A program made the position numbers and the translations under genes. The notes below the pieces were generated by a model. That model was not told the origin of the DNA. It did no database searches and saw only the letters and a list, made by a program, of their open reading frames with translations. Below, piece by piece: positions 8,060 to 17,902 of a DNA stretch of 64,000 nucleotides. Source of the DNA: Pedobacter sp. (GTDB taxonomy: Bacteria > Bacteroidota > Bacteroidia > Sphingobacteriales > Sphingobacteriaceae); the NCBI GenBank assembly GCA_031119475.1, contig JAVHXV010000006.1, forward strand, positions 62,001 through 126,000, in the 5' to 3' direction. Within the stretch, counting starts at the first letter, position 1, and every line of letters begins with the position of its first letter.

Positions 8060-8905
8060 ATGGCTTGGTTTAGAAGAGAAAAAAAAGGGATCAGTACCAC
8101 TACTGAAGAAAAGAAAGAAGCGCCTGATGGGTTGTGGAACAAGTGCCCAAACTGTAAAAAAGCATTGCACAGTGCAGACCTCCAAGAAAACAAATATGTT
8201 TGCCACTATTGTGATTACCATTTAAGAATTGGATCTGGAGAGTATTTCGAAGTACTTTTCGACAATAATGAATATACCGAGCTGTTCGCCAACCTGACCT
8301 CAGGAGACCCGCTTCAGTTTGTAGACAGTAAACCTTATACCGCAAGAATAGCTGAAACTACCGCCAAAACAGGCCTTAAGGATGCCATCCGTGCCGCACA
8401 CGGCAAGGTAGATGGGCAGGACCTCATGGTAGCCTGTATGGATTTCGCTTTTATCGGGGGTTCAATGGGTTCTGTAGTTGGCGAAAAAATTGCCCGTTCT
8501 ATCGATTATAGCCTTAAAAATAAGGTGCCTTTCCTGATGATCTCTAAATCTGGAGGTGCCAGGATGATGGAAGCCGCTTTTTCGCTAATGCAAATGGCCA
8601 AAACATCTGCAAAACTAGCTTTGTTGAGCCAAGCAAAGATCCCATACATTTCACTGCTTACCGACCCCACTACGGGAGGGGTTACGGCTTCTTATGCCAT
8701 GTTGGGCGATATCAATATCGCTGAGCCCGGGGCCCTGATCGGCTTTGCCGGGCCAAGGGTAATCAAGGAAACCATTAAAAAAGACCTTCCTAAAGGATTT
8801 CAGACCTCAGAATTTGTACTGGAGCACGGCTTTCTCGATTTCATTGTAGACAGAAGGCAGATGAAAGCCAAATTGGCCAGTTTTCTGAAAATGATGAAAG
8901 CGTAG
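8060..8905 (+). CDS. accD: Acetyl-CoA carboxylase carboxyltransferase subunit beta
   Basis: AccD pairs with AccA to transfer the carboxyl group from carboxybiotin to acetyl-CoA, giving malonyl-CoA for fatty-acid synthesis. The 281-residue protein has the N-terminal four-cysteine zinc ribbon (C29, C32, C48, C51) followed by a crotonase-fold carboxyltransferase domain. In that domain [30 protein letters not shown] and [15 protein letters not shown] are family signatures, the latter two lining the acyl-CoA site. The start ATG precedes [10 protein letters not shown], a typical AccD N-terminus. It is not linked to accA here. The upstream perfect hairpin may affect its expression. Confidence 0.96.
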   Translation: MAWFRREKKGISTTTEEKKEAPDGLWNKCPNCKKALHSADLQENKYVCHYCDYHLRIGSGEYFEVLFDNNEYTELFANLTSGDPLQFVDSKPYTARIAETTAKTGLKDAIRAAHGKVDGQDLMVACMDFAFIGGSMGSVVGEKIARSIDYSLKNKVPFLMISKSGGARMMEAAFSLMQMAKTSAKLALLSQAKIPYISLLTDPTTGGVTASYAMLGDINIAEPGALIGFAGPRVIKETIKKDLPKGFQTSEFVLEHGFLDFIVDRRQMKAKLASFLKMMKA

Positions 8906-9066
8906 GTGATTGGTTGTTTAGGTGTTTGGTTGGTTAGTTGATTTAGTTAAGCTACGTTCACTGCCCATCGCTATTTATCACGCTAGTCATTTCATTTGGA
9001 ATTGTTATTTACAGGTTGGGAACTGAAAACATTTCCTATCTTTAATAGACCTAATTTCCAAAGCTC

Positions 9067-9801
9067 ATGAAAAGATTATTTGTCCTATCCCTTGCTTCAC
9101 TTGTTTTAACCAGTTTTACGACACCTAAACCTTCGATATTCAAGCCAAATACGGTTGTAGTCTGGCAGCCATCGCACCAGACTGATACCGGAAAGGATTT
9201 TAGTGAAGCCGAGACCTGTAATGCCATTGTGGAGGCAGCCATGGCCACCAAGCCACGATTAAGAGAACATAAGGTCTGGAGCCTTAATCAGCCCAACTTG
9301 CACCACGCCAATGTAGGGAGCAATACAATTATTGAACACACGACCGCGGTAATTGACGGAAAGCTTTCTGGCTATGCCTGGGAAATGCAGGAATCGAATA
9401 AGCTAAAACCTGAAGTCTTCATTGCAGTGCACAACAATGGCGGCAGCAAGCGAAATGCCATTTGGGGCTACATCCACGAAGGAGACCAGTATGAAGCAGA
9501 AAACCGCGAATTGGCCGCTCGGCTCATTGCAGCTGTTAGTGCAGTAACCGATCTGGAAAACAGAGGAGTGCTGTTAGATAGTTCAACTGGCAGAAATGAT
9601 TATACCTGCAAGAATACGGGTAAAAAAGCCTTTTATAGCATTGATGAAAATATCAATACCGCCAAATATCGGGTGCTGCTCGAAGTAGGCGATAATGGAC
9701 CTAGCCGTGAACTGTTGATCAGTAAGGAAGGCCGGAAAAAAATTGGCGTTGCCCTTAAAAATGCATTACAGCAGTGGATGCTGGAGAAGAAATTGCGTTA
9801 G
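9067..9801 (+). CDS. Secreted N-acetylmuramoyl-L-alanine amidase-like protein
   Basis: A signal peptide (about residues 1-18, MKRLFVLSLASLVLTSF) precedes a single domain of about 220 residues that resembles zinc amidases (Amidase_3 fold), which cut the amide bond between muramic acid and the stem peptide. Candidate zinc ligands are H37 in WQPSHQTDTG, a glutamate at 47 or 49, and H122 in FIAVHNNGG (family form SLHANA). E206 in VLLEVGDNGPSREL matches the catalytic glutamate of the VELGFISN-type motif. The match is from motifs rather than overall identity, so substrate is uncertain. It is followed in the same direction by a YCII-domain gene, with repeats in between. Confidence 0.65.
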   Translation: MKRLFVLSLASLVLTSFTTPKPSIFKPNTVVVWQPSHQTDTGKDFSEAETCNAIVEAAMATKPRLREHKVWSLNQPNLHHANVGSNTIIEHTTAVIDGKLSGYAWEMQESNKLKPEVFIAVHNNGGSKRNAIWGYIHEGDQYEAENRELAARLIAAVSAVTDLENRGVLLDSSTGRNDYTCKNTGKKAFYSIDENINTAKYRVLLEVGDNGPSRELLISKEGRKKIGVALKNALQQWMLEKKLR

Positions 9802-9934
9802 TGGTTTTTTGGTTGGTTAGTTATTTGGTGGTGAGGTGGTGAGGTGATACATGATGTTAATCAAATCCTAATCTCAAATCGGAATGAATTTAAGCGACCA
9901 GAACGTGGCAACCTTTAACCTTATAACTTTCAAT

Positions 9935-10405
9935 ATGATGATGAAAAAAACATTAATCCTTGCCCTGCTCCTATTTGCTGCGCATTTTGGAAATGCCCAG
10001 GAGAAAAAAACCAATCCGGAGTATGATGCCGAGCTGGCCAAACAATATGGTGCAGACGATTATGGCATGAAGATGTATGTTCTGGTCATTCTAAAAACAG
10101 GCAGCAATACTACGGCCACAAAAGCCCAGACCGACAGTGCCTTTGCGGGGCACATGGCCAACATGAACAGGCTCGTCAAAGAAAACAAACTCATTGTAGC
10201 CGGTCCATTGAGCAAAAATAACCAAACCTATCGCGGCATCTTTATCCTCAATACCAAGTCAATCGATGAAGCCAAGCAGATGCTTGCCACTGATCCAGCT
10301 TATCAAGCCAAACTGCTAGATGCCGACCTGTTCAACTGGTATGGTTCTGCAGCCTTGCCAGCCTATTTAAAAACTGAAGGGCAATTGGGCAAGTATAAGT
10401 TTTGA
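9935..10405 (+). CDS. Secreted YCII-domain protein
   Basis: The 156-residue product starts with three methionines and a signal peptide (MMMKKTLILALLLFAAHFGNAQ), then a ferredoxin-like YCII domain (about residues 40-140). The domain shows MYVLVILKTG, GHMANMNRLVKENKLIVAGPLSK and YRGIFILNTKSIDEAKQM, the usual YciI pattern. YCII domains are small alpha-beta folds, often with a conserved histidine and aspartate; no reaction can be assigned to this exported version. The frame is open further upstream to 9884 but that part is repeat-like, and ATG 9935 gives a clean signal peptide. Confidence 0.8.
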   Translation: MMMKKTLILALLLFAAHFGNAQEKKTNPEYDAELAKQYGADDYGMKMYVLVILKTGSNTTATKAQTDSAFAGHMANMNRLVKENKLIVAGPLSKNNQTYRGIFILNTKSIDEAKQMLATDPAYQAKLLDADLFNWYGSAALPAYLKTEGQLGKYKF

Positions 10406-10524
10406 TGGTGGTTAAGTGGTTAATTGTTTAACTGTTTAATTGGTTAATTGGTTAATTGGTTAATTGACCTGCAGTACACTAGCGTGACTACAGGAACTGA
10501 GAACTGAAAACTGTTAACTATAAA
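10406..10524. repeat. GGTTAATT octamer array with ACTAGCGTGAC element
   Basis: About seven GGTTAATT-type octamers (10409-10465) lead into GCAGTACACTAGCGTGAC (10471-10488), the same element found twice in the 5450-5747 duplication. AACTGAG/AACTGAA heptamers run up to the cydB stop. Confidence 0.85.
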
Positions 10525-11529
10525 CTATTCTTCTTTCTGTTGAAACTTATAGAACAAATATCCTAAAAAGGGTAAAATCAAGATACTCCCCAACAACAGG
10601 GCCCAGCCCAGGCTGTTGATGGTTTTGGCTGGCGCCAGCGCATCAAACAAGGAAACGGTTTCTCCATTGCTCAACCTGATGAAATTAGGGAAGTGAGCGA
10701 AACTGATAGCAACCAAGATCATGGAAACCTGAAATCCTGCTAAGATGCGCAGAATTTTTGTCTTCCCTTTTAATAAAAGCCACCACAGCAGCACAAGCGA
10801 CAAACTTGCTAGTACGACGGCCATTAATCCCACTCCATTCCTAAATACCCAGTTTACTAGGGGCACATTGTCGATGTAGGCCGCTAAAAACACCAGGGCA
10901 CCTGCACTTACCGCAGCCACGTTCATCAGCTCTGCCTTTTTGATAAAGCGCTTTTTGTCTTCCTCAGCCCTGCTCTCGCCGATGAGATAGATGGCTGCTA
11001 AAAATCCACACAGGGCAACAGTAAACAATCCAACAGCGATAGCGAACAGATTAAGCCATCCAAAAATATACGCATCAGCAAAGTTAGTGGCATGGTGGTC
11101 AATCTTTCCTGACAACATGCTGCCTGCAATAATGCCCAAAAATAAGGGTGTAATGAAACTGGAGTAGATAAAGATCTGGTTATAGATTTCCTGCATCTGA
11201 TCTTTTACTGCATCATAATGCCTAAAAACAAAGGCCGTCCCCCGGGCAATGATCCCAATGAGCATAATGGCCAGGGGAATGTGCAGGTAGATGGACATGA
11301 GGCTGTAAATCTTTGGAAAAGCCACGAAAAGGATCACGATGGCAATGATCAGCCACATGTGGTTAGCTTCCCAAACTGGGCCAATGGCATGGTACATTGT
11401 TTTTCTCGTTTTGCCCCTATTTTTTGTTGAGGTAAACAGTTCGATGATCCCTGCCCCAAAATCGGCACCACCCAACAGAAAATAGAGCAATATGGCCAGA
11501 AAAAGAAAGGTGATAATGACATCCTGCAT
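10525..11529 (-). CDS. cydB: Cytochrome bd ubiquinol oxidase subunit II
   Basis: CydB is the second core subunit of the cytochrome bd quinol oxidase, a high-affinity terminal oxidase. The 334-residue protein has about eight or nine membrane helices. The N-terminal region (FLFLAILLYFLLGGADFGAGI) and the segment GPVWEANHMWLIIAIVILFVAFP are characteristic of the subunit, as is the middle GTAFVFRHYD. It begins 3 bp after the cydA stop, so translation is probably coupled. The closest downstream sequence is a repeat block rather than cydX or cydDC. Confidence 0.94.
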   Translation of the reverse strand: MQDVIITFLFLAILLYFLLGGADFGAGIIELFTSTKNRGKTRKTMYHAIGPVWEANHMWLIIAIVILFVAFPKIYSLMSIYLHIPLAIMLIGIIARGTAFVFRHYDAVKDQMQEIYNQIFIYSSFITPLFLGIIAGSMLSGKIDHHATNFADAYIFGWLNLFAIAVGLFTVALCGFLAAIYLIGESRAEEDKKRFIKKAELMNVAAVSAGALVFLAAYIDNVPLVNWVFRNGVGLMAVVLASLSLVLLWWLLLKGKTKILRILAGFQVSMILVAISFAHFPNFIRLSNGETVSLFDALAPAKTINSLGWALLLGSILILPFLGYLFYKFQQKEE

Positions 11530-11532
11530 AAA

Positions 11533-12855
11533 TTATACTGCTGAGGTGGGTTGACTATACAATTTGGGCACCATCTTGATCTGCCGATAGAGCAAGAAGA
11601 TGACAATAACAGTTAATGATGCATAGATGGCGGAGAACAGGTAAAATGACCAGGAAATACCAGGCATCGGTGTCACCGCATCCTTGGTTTTCATGACCCC
11701 ATAGATGATCCAGGGCTGCCGGCCGACCTCAGTAACCACCCATCCGGCCTCTAAAGCGATATATCCGAGTGGCGTTGCATAGACAAACACTTTTAACAGC
11801 CATTTGGCCTGTAGCAGGTTTTGCCTTCTGAGCAATAGGACGAGATAAAAAATGGAAATCATCGCCAATAAAGTGCCTATGCCCACCATGACCTGAAATG
11901 CATAATGGGTAATGGCCACAGGTGGTTGCTCATCGACTGGGATCTGATCCAGTCCTTTAACTTTTGCCTTAAAATCACCATAGCTTAACCAGCTCAGTGC
12001 ACCTGGAATTTCGATTCCCATCTTTACCTGCTTATTTTTTTCATCAATAATCCCTCCGATCAATAATGGCGCAGGCTGTGAGGTATGGTACAGCGCTTCC
12101 ATCGCCGCCAACTTTGCCGGTTGACGTCTGGCCACATCCTTGGCAGAAATATCGCCACTAATGGGCTGTAAAAGTGCACCGATCACCGCAAACACAATGG
12201 CAATCCTAAAAGCTTTTAAATGAAACTCTTGGTTTTGTTTTCTGATCAACATCAATGCATGTACACCTGCAACAGCAAAACCTGTAGCAGTAAAAGCGGC
12301 CAAGCACATGTGCAGCGCCTGTGAAAACCAGGCCCTATTGAACATGGCGGCAATGGGATCGATGTGCAGGTATTGTCCATTAACCAGTTCGAATCCAGCC
12401 GGACTGTTCATCCAGGCATTTGCCGCAACAACCAGGATGCCAGAGGCCAGTCCACTTACCCCTACCACAATACCAGTGAACCAGTGGAACCACCTATTAA
12501 GCTTGTTCCAGCCATAAAGAAAGAAACCCAATGCAATGGCTTCGATAAAAAAAGCAGTCCCTTCCAATGAAAAAGGCATCCCGAATATCGGACCAGCGTG
12601 CTCCATGAACCTGGGCCAGAGCAGTCCGAGTTCGAATGACAGCATGGTTCCGGAAACTGCGCCCGTGGCAAAGAAAATAGCCACTCCTTTGCTCCAGGCC
12701 TTTGTTAGGTATTGATAAGTCTGATCTCCGGTACGGAGCCATTTGAAATGTGCCACCGCCATGAAAAATGGCATTACCATACCAATGCAGGCGTAAATGA
12801 TATGAAAGCCCAGGGAAAGGGCCATTTGGGAACGGGCAGCTAAGAAATCATCCAT
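11533..12855 (-). CDS. cydA: Cytochrome bd ubiquinol oxidase subunit I
   Basis: CydA carries the hemes and the quinol site of cytochrome bd oxidase. I place the start at ATG 12855 (MDDFLAARSQMALSLGFH), giving 440 residues; this puts the heme b595 ligand at H18, as in characterised CydA (H19 in E. coli), while the longer open frame adds a repeat-derived leader. Other landmarks are RWSKG-like AWSKGVAIFFATGAVSGT, EGTAFFIEAIALGFFLYGW, and the C-terminal GWVVTEVGRQPWIIYGV with the quinol-site GRQPW signature. The Q-loop is short, as usual for this branch of the family. cydB follows immediately. Confidence 0.95.
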   Translation of the reverse strand: MDDFLAARSQMALSLGFHIIYACIGMVMPFFMAVAHFKWLRTGDQTYQYLTKAWSKGVAIFFATGAVSGTMLSFELGLLWPRFMEHAGPIFGMPFSLEGTAFFIEAIALGFFLYGWNKLNRWFHWFTGIVVGVSGLASGILVVAANAWMNSPAGFELVNGQYLHIDPIAAMFNRAWFSQALHMCLAAFTATGFAVAGVHALMLIRKQNQEFHLKAFRIAIVFAVIGALLQPISGDISAKDVARRQPAKLAAMEALYHTSQPAPLLIGGIIDEKNKQVKMGIEIPGALSWLSYGDFKAKVKGLDQIPVDEQPPVAITHYAFQVMVGIGTLLAMISIFYLVLLLRRQNLLQAKWLLKVFVYATPLGYIALEAGWVVTEVGRQPWIIYGVMKTKDAVTPMPGISWSFYLFSAIYASLTVIVIFLLYRQIKMVPKLYSQPTSAV

Positions 12856-12913
12856 CGAAAAGGATTTATAGCTGTAAATATACATGATAAAGTGCGGAAG
12901 TCCATGAGTCGAA

Positions 12914-12969
12914 AAGTCCAAGAGCCACAATTACAATATTGGACTCTTGGACTTCTGGACTCTTGGACT
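12914..12969. repeat. Inverted and direct repeats of GGACTCTT octamers
   Basis: AAAGTCCAAGAG (12916-12927) is the reverse complement of CTCTTGGACTTT, which recurs on the other side of the loop. The right side holds GGACTCTT/GGACTTCT units on an 8-bp period. It lies between the MBL-fold gene and cydA and could act as a weak terminator for the former. Confidence 0.6.
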
Positions 12970-12977
12970 TTATATAA

Positions 12978-13877
12978 TCATCCTGTGGTCAATTCCTGAT
13001 AAGCAGCAGTTAGGCTTCTGATGACGCCATCGCCCTGCCACTCTGGCGCACCAGGGATGCTGGTAGCTTTTAGGATGTCTTCTTTTGATTTTCCGGCCTT
13101 TATTTCACCGCCAACATAGGTGAGGAGCGAATCGAGGTAATTCCTGAAAGCTTTGATGTCGGCTTTATTGCCAGTTACTTTTTCTGGATCCAAGCTATGG
13201 CCCCAAATGAACAGCGTATCGTTGTCGAACTGGTTTTGGATCTGGTCCAAAGCCTTGATCCAATTTCCTATGTGCGCCCCATTTTCTTTATCGATGTAGG
13301 GATAACGGCGATTAAATACCAAATCGCCAACATGTACGATATTGGCGTTTTCGAAATGATAGACTACATCGCCATTGGTATGGCCAGAACCATAATAATA
13401 GGCACTTATTTTTTCTTTGCCAACCGGCGCTTTCCAGCTTTTGCCAAAAGTGACATCAGGAAACAACTGTTTGTCTTCATTTTTTGCTTTTTCGGCAGCA
13501 AGTTTTTGGTTGACCAGTGAATTCTGATGGGCAACAACATGCACTGCCAATCCCTTGAAAGCGATGTTCCCAGCCGTATGATCGCCATGGTGATGTGTAT
13601 TCAAAAGGTATTTAAAAGGCTTTTCACCCAATTTCTTCAATTCTTCTATGGCATGCGGTGCCGTGTTTGGAAATTGGGAATCCACGACCACATATCCGCT
13701 CGAAGCATTCAGCCAGCCGATGGTGCCGCCCTGTTCCATAAAAATACCCACATCATTTCTTAAGGGCTTGAATTGATAGGCCCTCGCCCATTCCGGACTG
13801 GCAAATAGATCGGACCTGTAAAAGGCAAGTGCCGCCATGGCCAATGCCGAGTGCTGAATAAATTGTCTTCTTTGCAT
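12978..13877 (-). CDS. Exported metallo-beta-lactamase-fold hydrolase
   Basis: The 299-residue protein begins with MQRRQFIQHSALAMAALAFY, a twin-arginine-like export signal, followed by a metallo-beta-lactamase domain. The zinc motif HxHxDH is intact as NTHHHGDHTAGN (H95, H97, D99, H100), with later ligands in YGSGHTNGDVVYHF and FIWGHSLDP. This architecture is shared by B-type lactamases and by periplasmic relatives of quinoprotein-associated hydrolases; lactamase activity cannot be inferred. It is upstream of cydAB on the same strand but separated from it by an inverted repeat and about 120 bp. Confidence 0.85.
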   Translation of the reverse strand: MQRRQFIQHSALAMAALAFYRSDLFASPEWARAYQFKPLRNDVGIFMEQGGTIGWLNASSGYVVVDSQFPNTAPHAIEELKKLGEKPFKYLLNTHHHGDHTAGNIAFKGLAVHVVAHQNSLVNQKLAAEKAKNEDKQLFPDVTFGKSWKAPVGKEKISAYYYGSGHTNGDVVYHFENANIVHVGDLVFNRRYPYIDKENGAHIGNWIKALDQIQNQFDNDTLFIWGHSLDPEKVTGNKADIKAFRNYLDSLLTYVGGEIKAGKSKEDILKATSIPGAPEWQGDGVIRSLTAAYQELTTG

Positions 13878-13982
13878 TGCAGTAAATTGAGTTCAACTTT
13901 TTAGCTAATAGCTAGAGCGAAGATATTAAAATCGAAATAACTCTAAAACAATCAGTCAACAGCTACAACTATTGGCCAACAA

Positions 13983-14198
13983 CTAAAACCCGCCGCCTGG
14001 AATAGAACCTGGCTCATGGCTATCGCCCAAAGGCTCATTGGTACGGCCATGTTTTCTTTCAAAGTTGCTGGTTATTTTTGAGGACGAATTTTTCTCGATG
14101 TTCTCCTCATTTCTAGGTGTATCCTGTTCTGTATTGGTTACCGAATCATCCAGCACAACTTTACGGTCTCTTTTTTCATTTTCATTGTAATCTTCCAT
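13983..14198 (-). CDS. Small hydrophilic protein (71 aa), unknown
   Basis: I do not recognise this protein. It is very polar and likely disordered, acidic-basic mixed in the first half ([19 protein letters not shown]), with a distinctive C-terminus [14 protein letters not shown]. It has no cysteine, signal peptide or membrane segment. The coding frame is supported by the lack of repeat content inside the gene although a heptamer array lies immediately upstream (14259-14380). A stress- or nucleoid-related role is only a guess from composition. Confidence 0.55.
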   Translation of the reverse strand: MEDYNENEKRDRKVVLDDSVTNTEQDTPRNEENIEKNSSSKITSNFERKHGRTNEPLGDSHEPGSIPGGGF

Positions 14199-14258
14199 GA
14201 TTTCTGTTTTTTAAAGGTGATAGGTAGATAACAATGCTGGAAAGGGATTGTTTGGGGG

Positions 14259-14380
14259 GAGAGCGGAAAGCTGAAAGCCGAAAGCCGAAAGCCGAAAGCT
14301 GAAAGCTGAAAGCCGAAAGCTGAAAGCGGAAAGCGCAAAGCAGAAAGAAGAGAGCAAAAAGCAGAAAGTCGAAAGCAAGA
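14259..14380. repeat. GAAAGCC/GAAAGCT heptamer array
   Basis: About 17 heptamers of the form GAAAGCN, with variants such as GGAAAGC and CAGAAAG, run continuously between the cysteine desulfurase stop and the small polar gene. Confidence 0.9.
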
Positions 14381-14384
14381 AATA

Positions 14385-15533
14385 TTATGCCAGTGTGTTC
14401 TGTTTCACTACCATCTTAACCTTTTCGATCACATAATCCAGGTCTTCTTTGGTGGTGTATTTGCTAAAAGAAAAGCGTACGGCGGGTCTGTTTGGATCAG
14501 CTTTAATGCCATTCAGCACATGTGAACCAATATTAGATCCTGATGAACAGGCACTTCCGCCAGATGCGCAGATGCCGTTGATATCCAAATTGAAGAGCAG
14601 CATATCTGCCATGTCCATTTCTGGAAATGAAACGTTCAATACGGTGTACAAGCTTTTCGACGGATCGGTTTCACCATTAAAGGCAATACCCGGAATTTCT
14701 GCCGTAAGCTGAGCTTGGAGATAGTCTTTCAATCCCTGGATGTGTTGCTGGTGCGATTCCATTTCAGCATAGGCAATTTCAAGCGCTTTGGCCAATCCTA
14801 CAATACCATAAACATTCTCAGTTCCGCCACGCATATTGCGCTCCTGTGCCCCTCCATAAATCATTGGTGGAATTTTGATATTGCTGTTCACATATAAAAA
14901 GCCCACGCCTTTCGGACCATGTAATTTATGGGCGGCACATACCAGAAAGTGGATTTTCAGTTTACGGACATCATGAATGTAGTGCCCCATTGTCTGTACC
15001 GTATCCGCGTGGTAAATGGCATCATACTTTTCGCACAGATCGCCAACCTTTTCCATATCGGTGAGTGTACCCAGTTCATTGTTGGCATGCATCAATGATA
15101 CAAAACTGCGCTCGTTGGTTTTTAGCAGTTCTTCCAGGTGATCATAATCAACATTTCCTTTGGAATCGATATTTACAAAGCTCAATTTGTTGACTACACC
15201 ATCTTTCAACAACATATTTAAGGTATGTTCTACCGCATGGTGCTCAATTTTGCTGGTAATGGCATGCTTGATGCCATAGGCGGCAATCCCACAACGGATC
15301 GCAGTATTATCGGCCTCCGTACCGCCAGAGGTAAAGAAGATTTCAGATGGAGAGGCATTGAGCAATCCAGCAACAGTTTTTCTTGCTTTTTCAACTAATG
15401 TCCTCACCTCCCGTCCAAGCGCATGGATAGCGGAGGGGTTACCATAAAAATTCTCCATCACATTGGTCATTTCCTGGATCACCGATGGATCTAATGGCGT
15501 TGTGGCCGCATTATCAAGGTAAACTCTCTTCAT
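14385..15533 (-). CDS. iscS: Cysteine desulfurase, IscS/NifS type
   Basis: This PLP enzyme takes sulfur from cysteine as a persulfide for Fe-S cluster and thio-cofactor assembly. The 382-residue protein shows the N-terminal [14 protein letters not shown], the PLP lysine at K203 in [11 protein letters not shown], and the active cysteine C329 on the loop [11 protein letters not shown], which is the longer group I (IscS/NifS) loop. No iscU, iscA or iscR lies next to it; glmM is the upstream neighbour on the same strand, about 100 bp away, with a repeat between. I chose ATG 15533 because it starts directly at the conserved [10 protein letters not shown]. Confidence 0.93.
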   Translation of the reverse strand: MKRVYLDNAATTPLDPSVIQEMTNVMENFYGNPSAIHALGREVRTLVEKARKTVAGLLNASPSEIFFTSGGTEADNTAIRCGIAAYGIKHAITSKIEHHAVEHTLNMLLKDGVVNKLSFVNIDSKGNVDYDHLEELLKTNERSFVSLMHANNELGTLTDMEKVGDLCEKYDAIYHADTVQTMGHYIHDVRKLKIHFLVCAAHKLHGPKGVGFLYVNSNIKIPPMIYGGAQERNMRGGTENVYGIVGLAKALEIAYAEMESHQQHIQGLKDYLQAQLTAEIPGIAFNGETDPSKSLYTVLNVSFPEMDMADMLLFNLDINGICASGGSACSSGSNIGSHVLNGIKADPNRPAVRFSFSKYTTKEDLDYVIEKVKMVVKQNTLA

Positions 15534-15589
15534 ATCTATTTATGATTACACCGATGATTTGTGATTACACCGATTAATTTTTTTACTAG

Positions 15590-15631
15590 TGCTTTCCGCT
15601 TTAGACTTTCTGCTTTAAGCTTTCTGCTTAA
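15590..15631. repeat. GCTTTCC/GCTTTCT heptamer array
   Basis: Six 7-bp units (GCTTTCC, GCTTTAG, ACTTTCT, GCTTTAA, GCTTTCT and a partial) abut the glmM stop. The word is the reverse complement of the GAAAGC class at 14259. Confidence 0.8.
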
Positions 15632-15632
15632 T

Positions 15633-17021
15633 CTAACTGATCTTTAATATTTCCTTAATGTCTGAAATGATCCGATTGGCCAGATTTTCGGCAACGGCCT
15701 CATTCTCGGCTTCGCTATAGATCCTGATGATCGGTTCTGTATTGGAGCGGCGCAAATGCACCCATTCCTTCGCAAAATCAATCTTCAGTCCATCAATGGT
15801 ACTGCATTTTTCGGCAGCATATTTTTCCTGTACCTTTAACAATAACGCATCAATATCCATCTCTGGTGTCAGCGTAATCTTATTTTTGGAGATATGGTAA
15901 GCGGGATAAGTGCTTTTGAGCATCGAAATACTGGTCTTGGCTTTGGCCAGATGTGACAGAAATAGGGCGATCCCAACGAGGGCATCCCTACCATAATGTA
16001 ATTCTGGATAAATGATACCGCCATTTCCTTCTCCGCCAATAATCGCATTCGTTGACTTCATCTGGTTTACCACATTGACCTCACCAACAGCGGCCGCATG
16101 ATATTCGCTTCCCGCTCTTTCTGTAACATCACGCAGCGCACGTGTAGAAGAAAGATTGGATACTGTATTTCCCAGGTCATTTTTAAGGATATAATCGGCT
16201 ACGGCGACCAAGGTATATTCTTCGCCAAACATGCTGCCATCTTCATTCACGAAACAGAGTCGATCTACATCAGGGTCTACTACAATCCCGAGGTCAGCTT
16301 TTTTTTCCTTTACCAGTTTTGAAATTTCGGTCAGGTTTTCTGGAAGCGGCTCAGGATTATGTGGAAACTGCCCGTTCGGCGTGCAATACAATTCGTATAT
16401 GGTGCTTACGCCCAATGCTTTCAGCAAGGCCGGCACAAAGATGCCGCCGGTTGAATTGACACAGTCGATCGCAACCTTAAAGTTTGCATTTTTAATGGCC
16501 TCCACATCAACCAGAGGAAGGGCAAGTATGCTATCGATATGTTTTTGTAGGTAGCTGTCATTGGCAGTTACCTTTCCCAACCCATCTACGTCAGCAAATG
16601 CAAAATTGGCGCTTTCCGCCATTTCGAGCACTTCCTTTCCATCTGCGTCGCTAATGAATTCTCCTTTTTCGTTGAGCAGTTTTAAAGCGTTCCACTGCTT
16701 CGGATTATGGCTGGCCGTTAAGATAATGCCTCCTCCAGCCTGCTCCATCGGTACGGCAATTTCTACTGTTGGCGTGGTCGAAAGTCCCAGATCGATCACT
16801 TCAATGCCCAAACCCTGAAGTGTTCCGATCACCAAGTGATTGACCATTTCTCCAGAAATGCGCGCATCACGGCCCAAGACAATCTTCTTATTTCGGGTTC
16901 TTTCAATTACCCAAGAGCCATAAGCAGCCGTAAATTTCACGATATCAATCGGCGTCAGTCCATCGCCAGATTTACCTCCGATCGTACCACGGATACCTGA
17001 TATAGATTTAATTAATGTCAA
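15633..17021 (-). CDS. glmM: Phosphoglucosamine mutase (phosphohexomutase family)
   Basis: GlmM turns glucosamine-6-phosphate into glucosamine-1-phosphate for peptidoglycan and lipopolysaccharide precursors. The 462-residue protein has the four-domain phosphohexomutase layout: the phosphoserine loop TASHNPKQWNALK (S104), the magnesium loop DPDVDR (249-254), the sugar-binding GGEGNGG, and the C-terminal phosphate-binding loop RRSNTEPIIRIYSEA. The SNTEP form of the last loop is typical of the Bacteroidota enzymes annotated as GlmM, but phosphomannomutase or dual activity cannot be excluded by sequence alone. Confidence 0.9.
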   Translation of the reverse strand: MTLIKSISGIRGTIGGKSGDGLTPIDIVKFTAAYGSWVIERTRNKKIVLGRDARISGEMVNHLVIGTLQGLGIEVIDLGLSTTPTVEIAVPMEQAGGGIILTASHNPKQWNALKLLNEKGEFISDADGKEVLEMAESANFAFADVDGLGKVTANDSYLQKHIDSILALPLVDVEAIKNANFKVAIDCVNSTGGIFVPALLKALGVSTIYELYCTPNGQFPHNPEPLPENLTEISKLVKEKKADLGIVVDPDVDRLCFVNEDGSMFGEEYTLVAVADYILKNDLGNTVSNLSSTRALRDVTERAGSEYHAAAVGEVNVVNQMKSTNAIIGGEGNGGIIYPELHYGRDALVGIALFLSHLAKAKTSISMLKSTYPAYHISKNKITLTPEMDIDALLLKVQEKYAAEKCSTIDGLKIDFAKEWVHLRRSNTEPIIRIYSEAENEAVAENLANRIISDIKEILKIS

Positions 17022-17134
17022 GTTTTATAATATTAGTCAGTGTCCAAAAATAAGAAAAATAAATTGAACTCTATGGTCGTTTGGTGTTTGCCACATGCGA
17101 ACATTTTAAGCCGTGCGCGTAAGCCAAACTTTAG

Positions 17135-17142
17135 TATATTTG
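17135..17142 (+). promoter_or_regulatory. -7 promoter element for the methyltransferase operon
   Basis: TATATTTG matches the Bacteroidota -7 consensus TAnnTTTG exactly. It lies 28 bp before ATG 17171. No good TTTG at the -33 position is seen. Confidence 0.5.
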
Positions 17143-17170
17143 CGCTTCACAACACGCTAAGCTCTGCCCA

Positions 17171-17902
17171 ATGCAACGTAAATGGTATCAATATTGGTTC
17201 AATTCCCCTTATTATCATATTTTGTACAGCCAGCGGAACGATGCGGAAGCTGAATTCCTGATTGATAACCTCTCGGCCTATCTTCGTCCAAAAAAGGACA
17301 GCAGGATATTGGATATCGCCTGCGGAAGAGGTCGACATGCCATTTATCTGAACAAGAAGGGCTATGATGTGACCGGAATTGACCTTTCTGAACAGAGCAT
17401 TAAATTTGCACAGCAATTTGAGCAGCGTAATCTGCATTTTTATGTGCATGATATGAGGAAACTTTCCTACATCAATTATTTTGACATTGCCCTGAACCTT
17501 TTTACCAGTTTTGGCTATTTTGAGACCGAAAAAGATCATGTCAACGCGCTTAAATCGTTTAGAAAAAGTTTAAGGGCCGATGGGACTTTGGTGATCGACT
17601 ATTTCAATACGCAGAAAATTATTAAGAACCTCACCAATCAGGAAACGAAAACCATTGACGGCATTGAATTCCATCTCCATAAATTTGTAGCAGACGGAAA
17701 GATCATCAAGCATATCAATTTTGAGCATAAGTTAAAAACCTATGCCTTTGAAGAACGTGTACAGGCTTTCTTTTTAACAGATTTCGAACGGATGCTCACC
17801 AAAAGCGGACTCATCATTACCGAAAAATTTGGCGATTATGGATTAAATGCCTTCGATGAGGGCAAGTCGGACCGGTTAATCTTAATTTGCAAGAAAGCAT
17901 GA
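17171..17902 (+). CDS. Class I SAM-dependent methyltransferase
   Basis: The 243-residue protein is a single Rossmann-like methyltransferase domain. Motif I (SAM binding) is RILDIACGRGRHAIYL, the acidic residue after beta-2 is in YDVTGIDLSEQSIKFA, and NLFTSFGYFE sits at the motif IV region. The N-terminus WYQYWFNSPYYHILYSQRN and the C-terminal beta-strands are typical of an uncharacterised Bacteroidota subgroup of Methyltransf_25-like proteins; the substrate is unknown. Its stop overlaps the next gene's ATG by 4 bp (ATGA), so it is translated with the PAP2 phosphatase and probably the ZIP transporter. Confidence 0.85.
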   Translation: MQRKWYQYWFNSPYYHILYSQRNDAEAEFLIDNLSAYLRPKKDSRILDIACGRGRHAIYLNKKGYDVTGIDLSEQSIKFAQQFEQRNLHFYVHDMRKLSYINYFDIALNLFTSFGYFETEKDHVNALKSFRKSLRADGTLVIDYFNTQKIIKNLTNQETKTIDGIEFHLHKFVADGKIIKHINFEHKLKTYAFEERVQAFFLTDFERMLTKSGLIITEKFGDYGLNAFDEGKSDRLILICKKA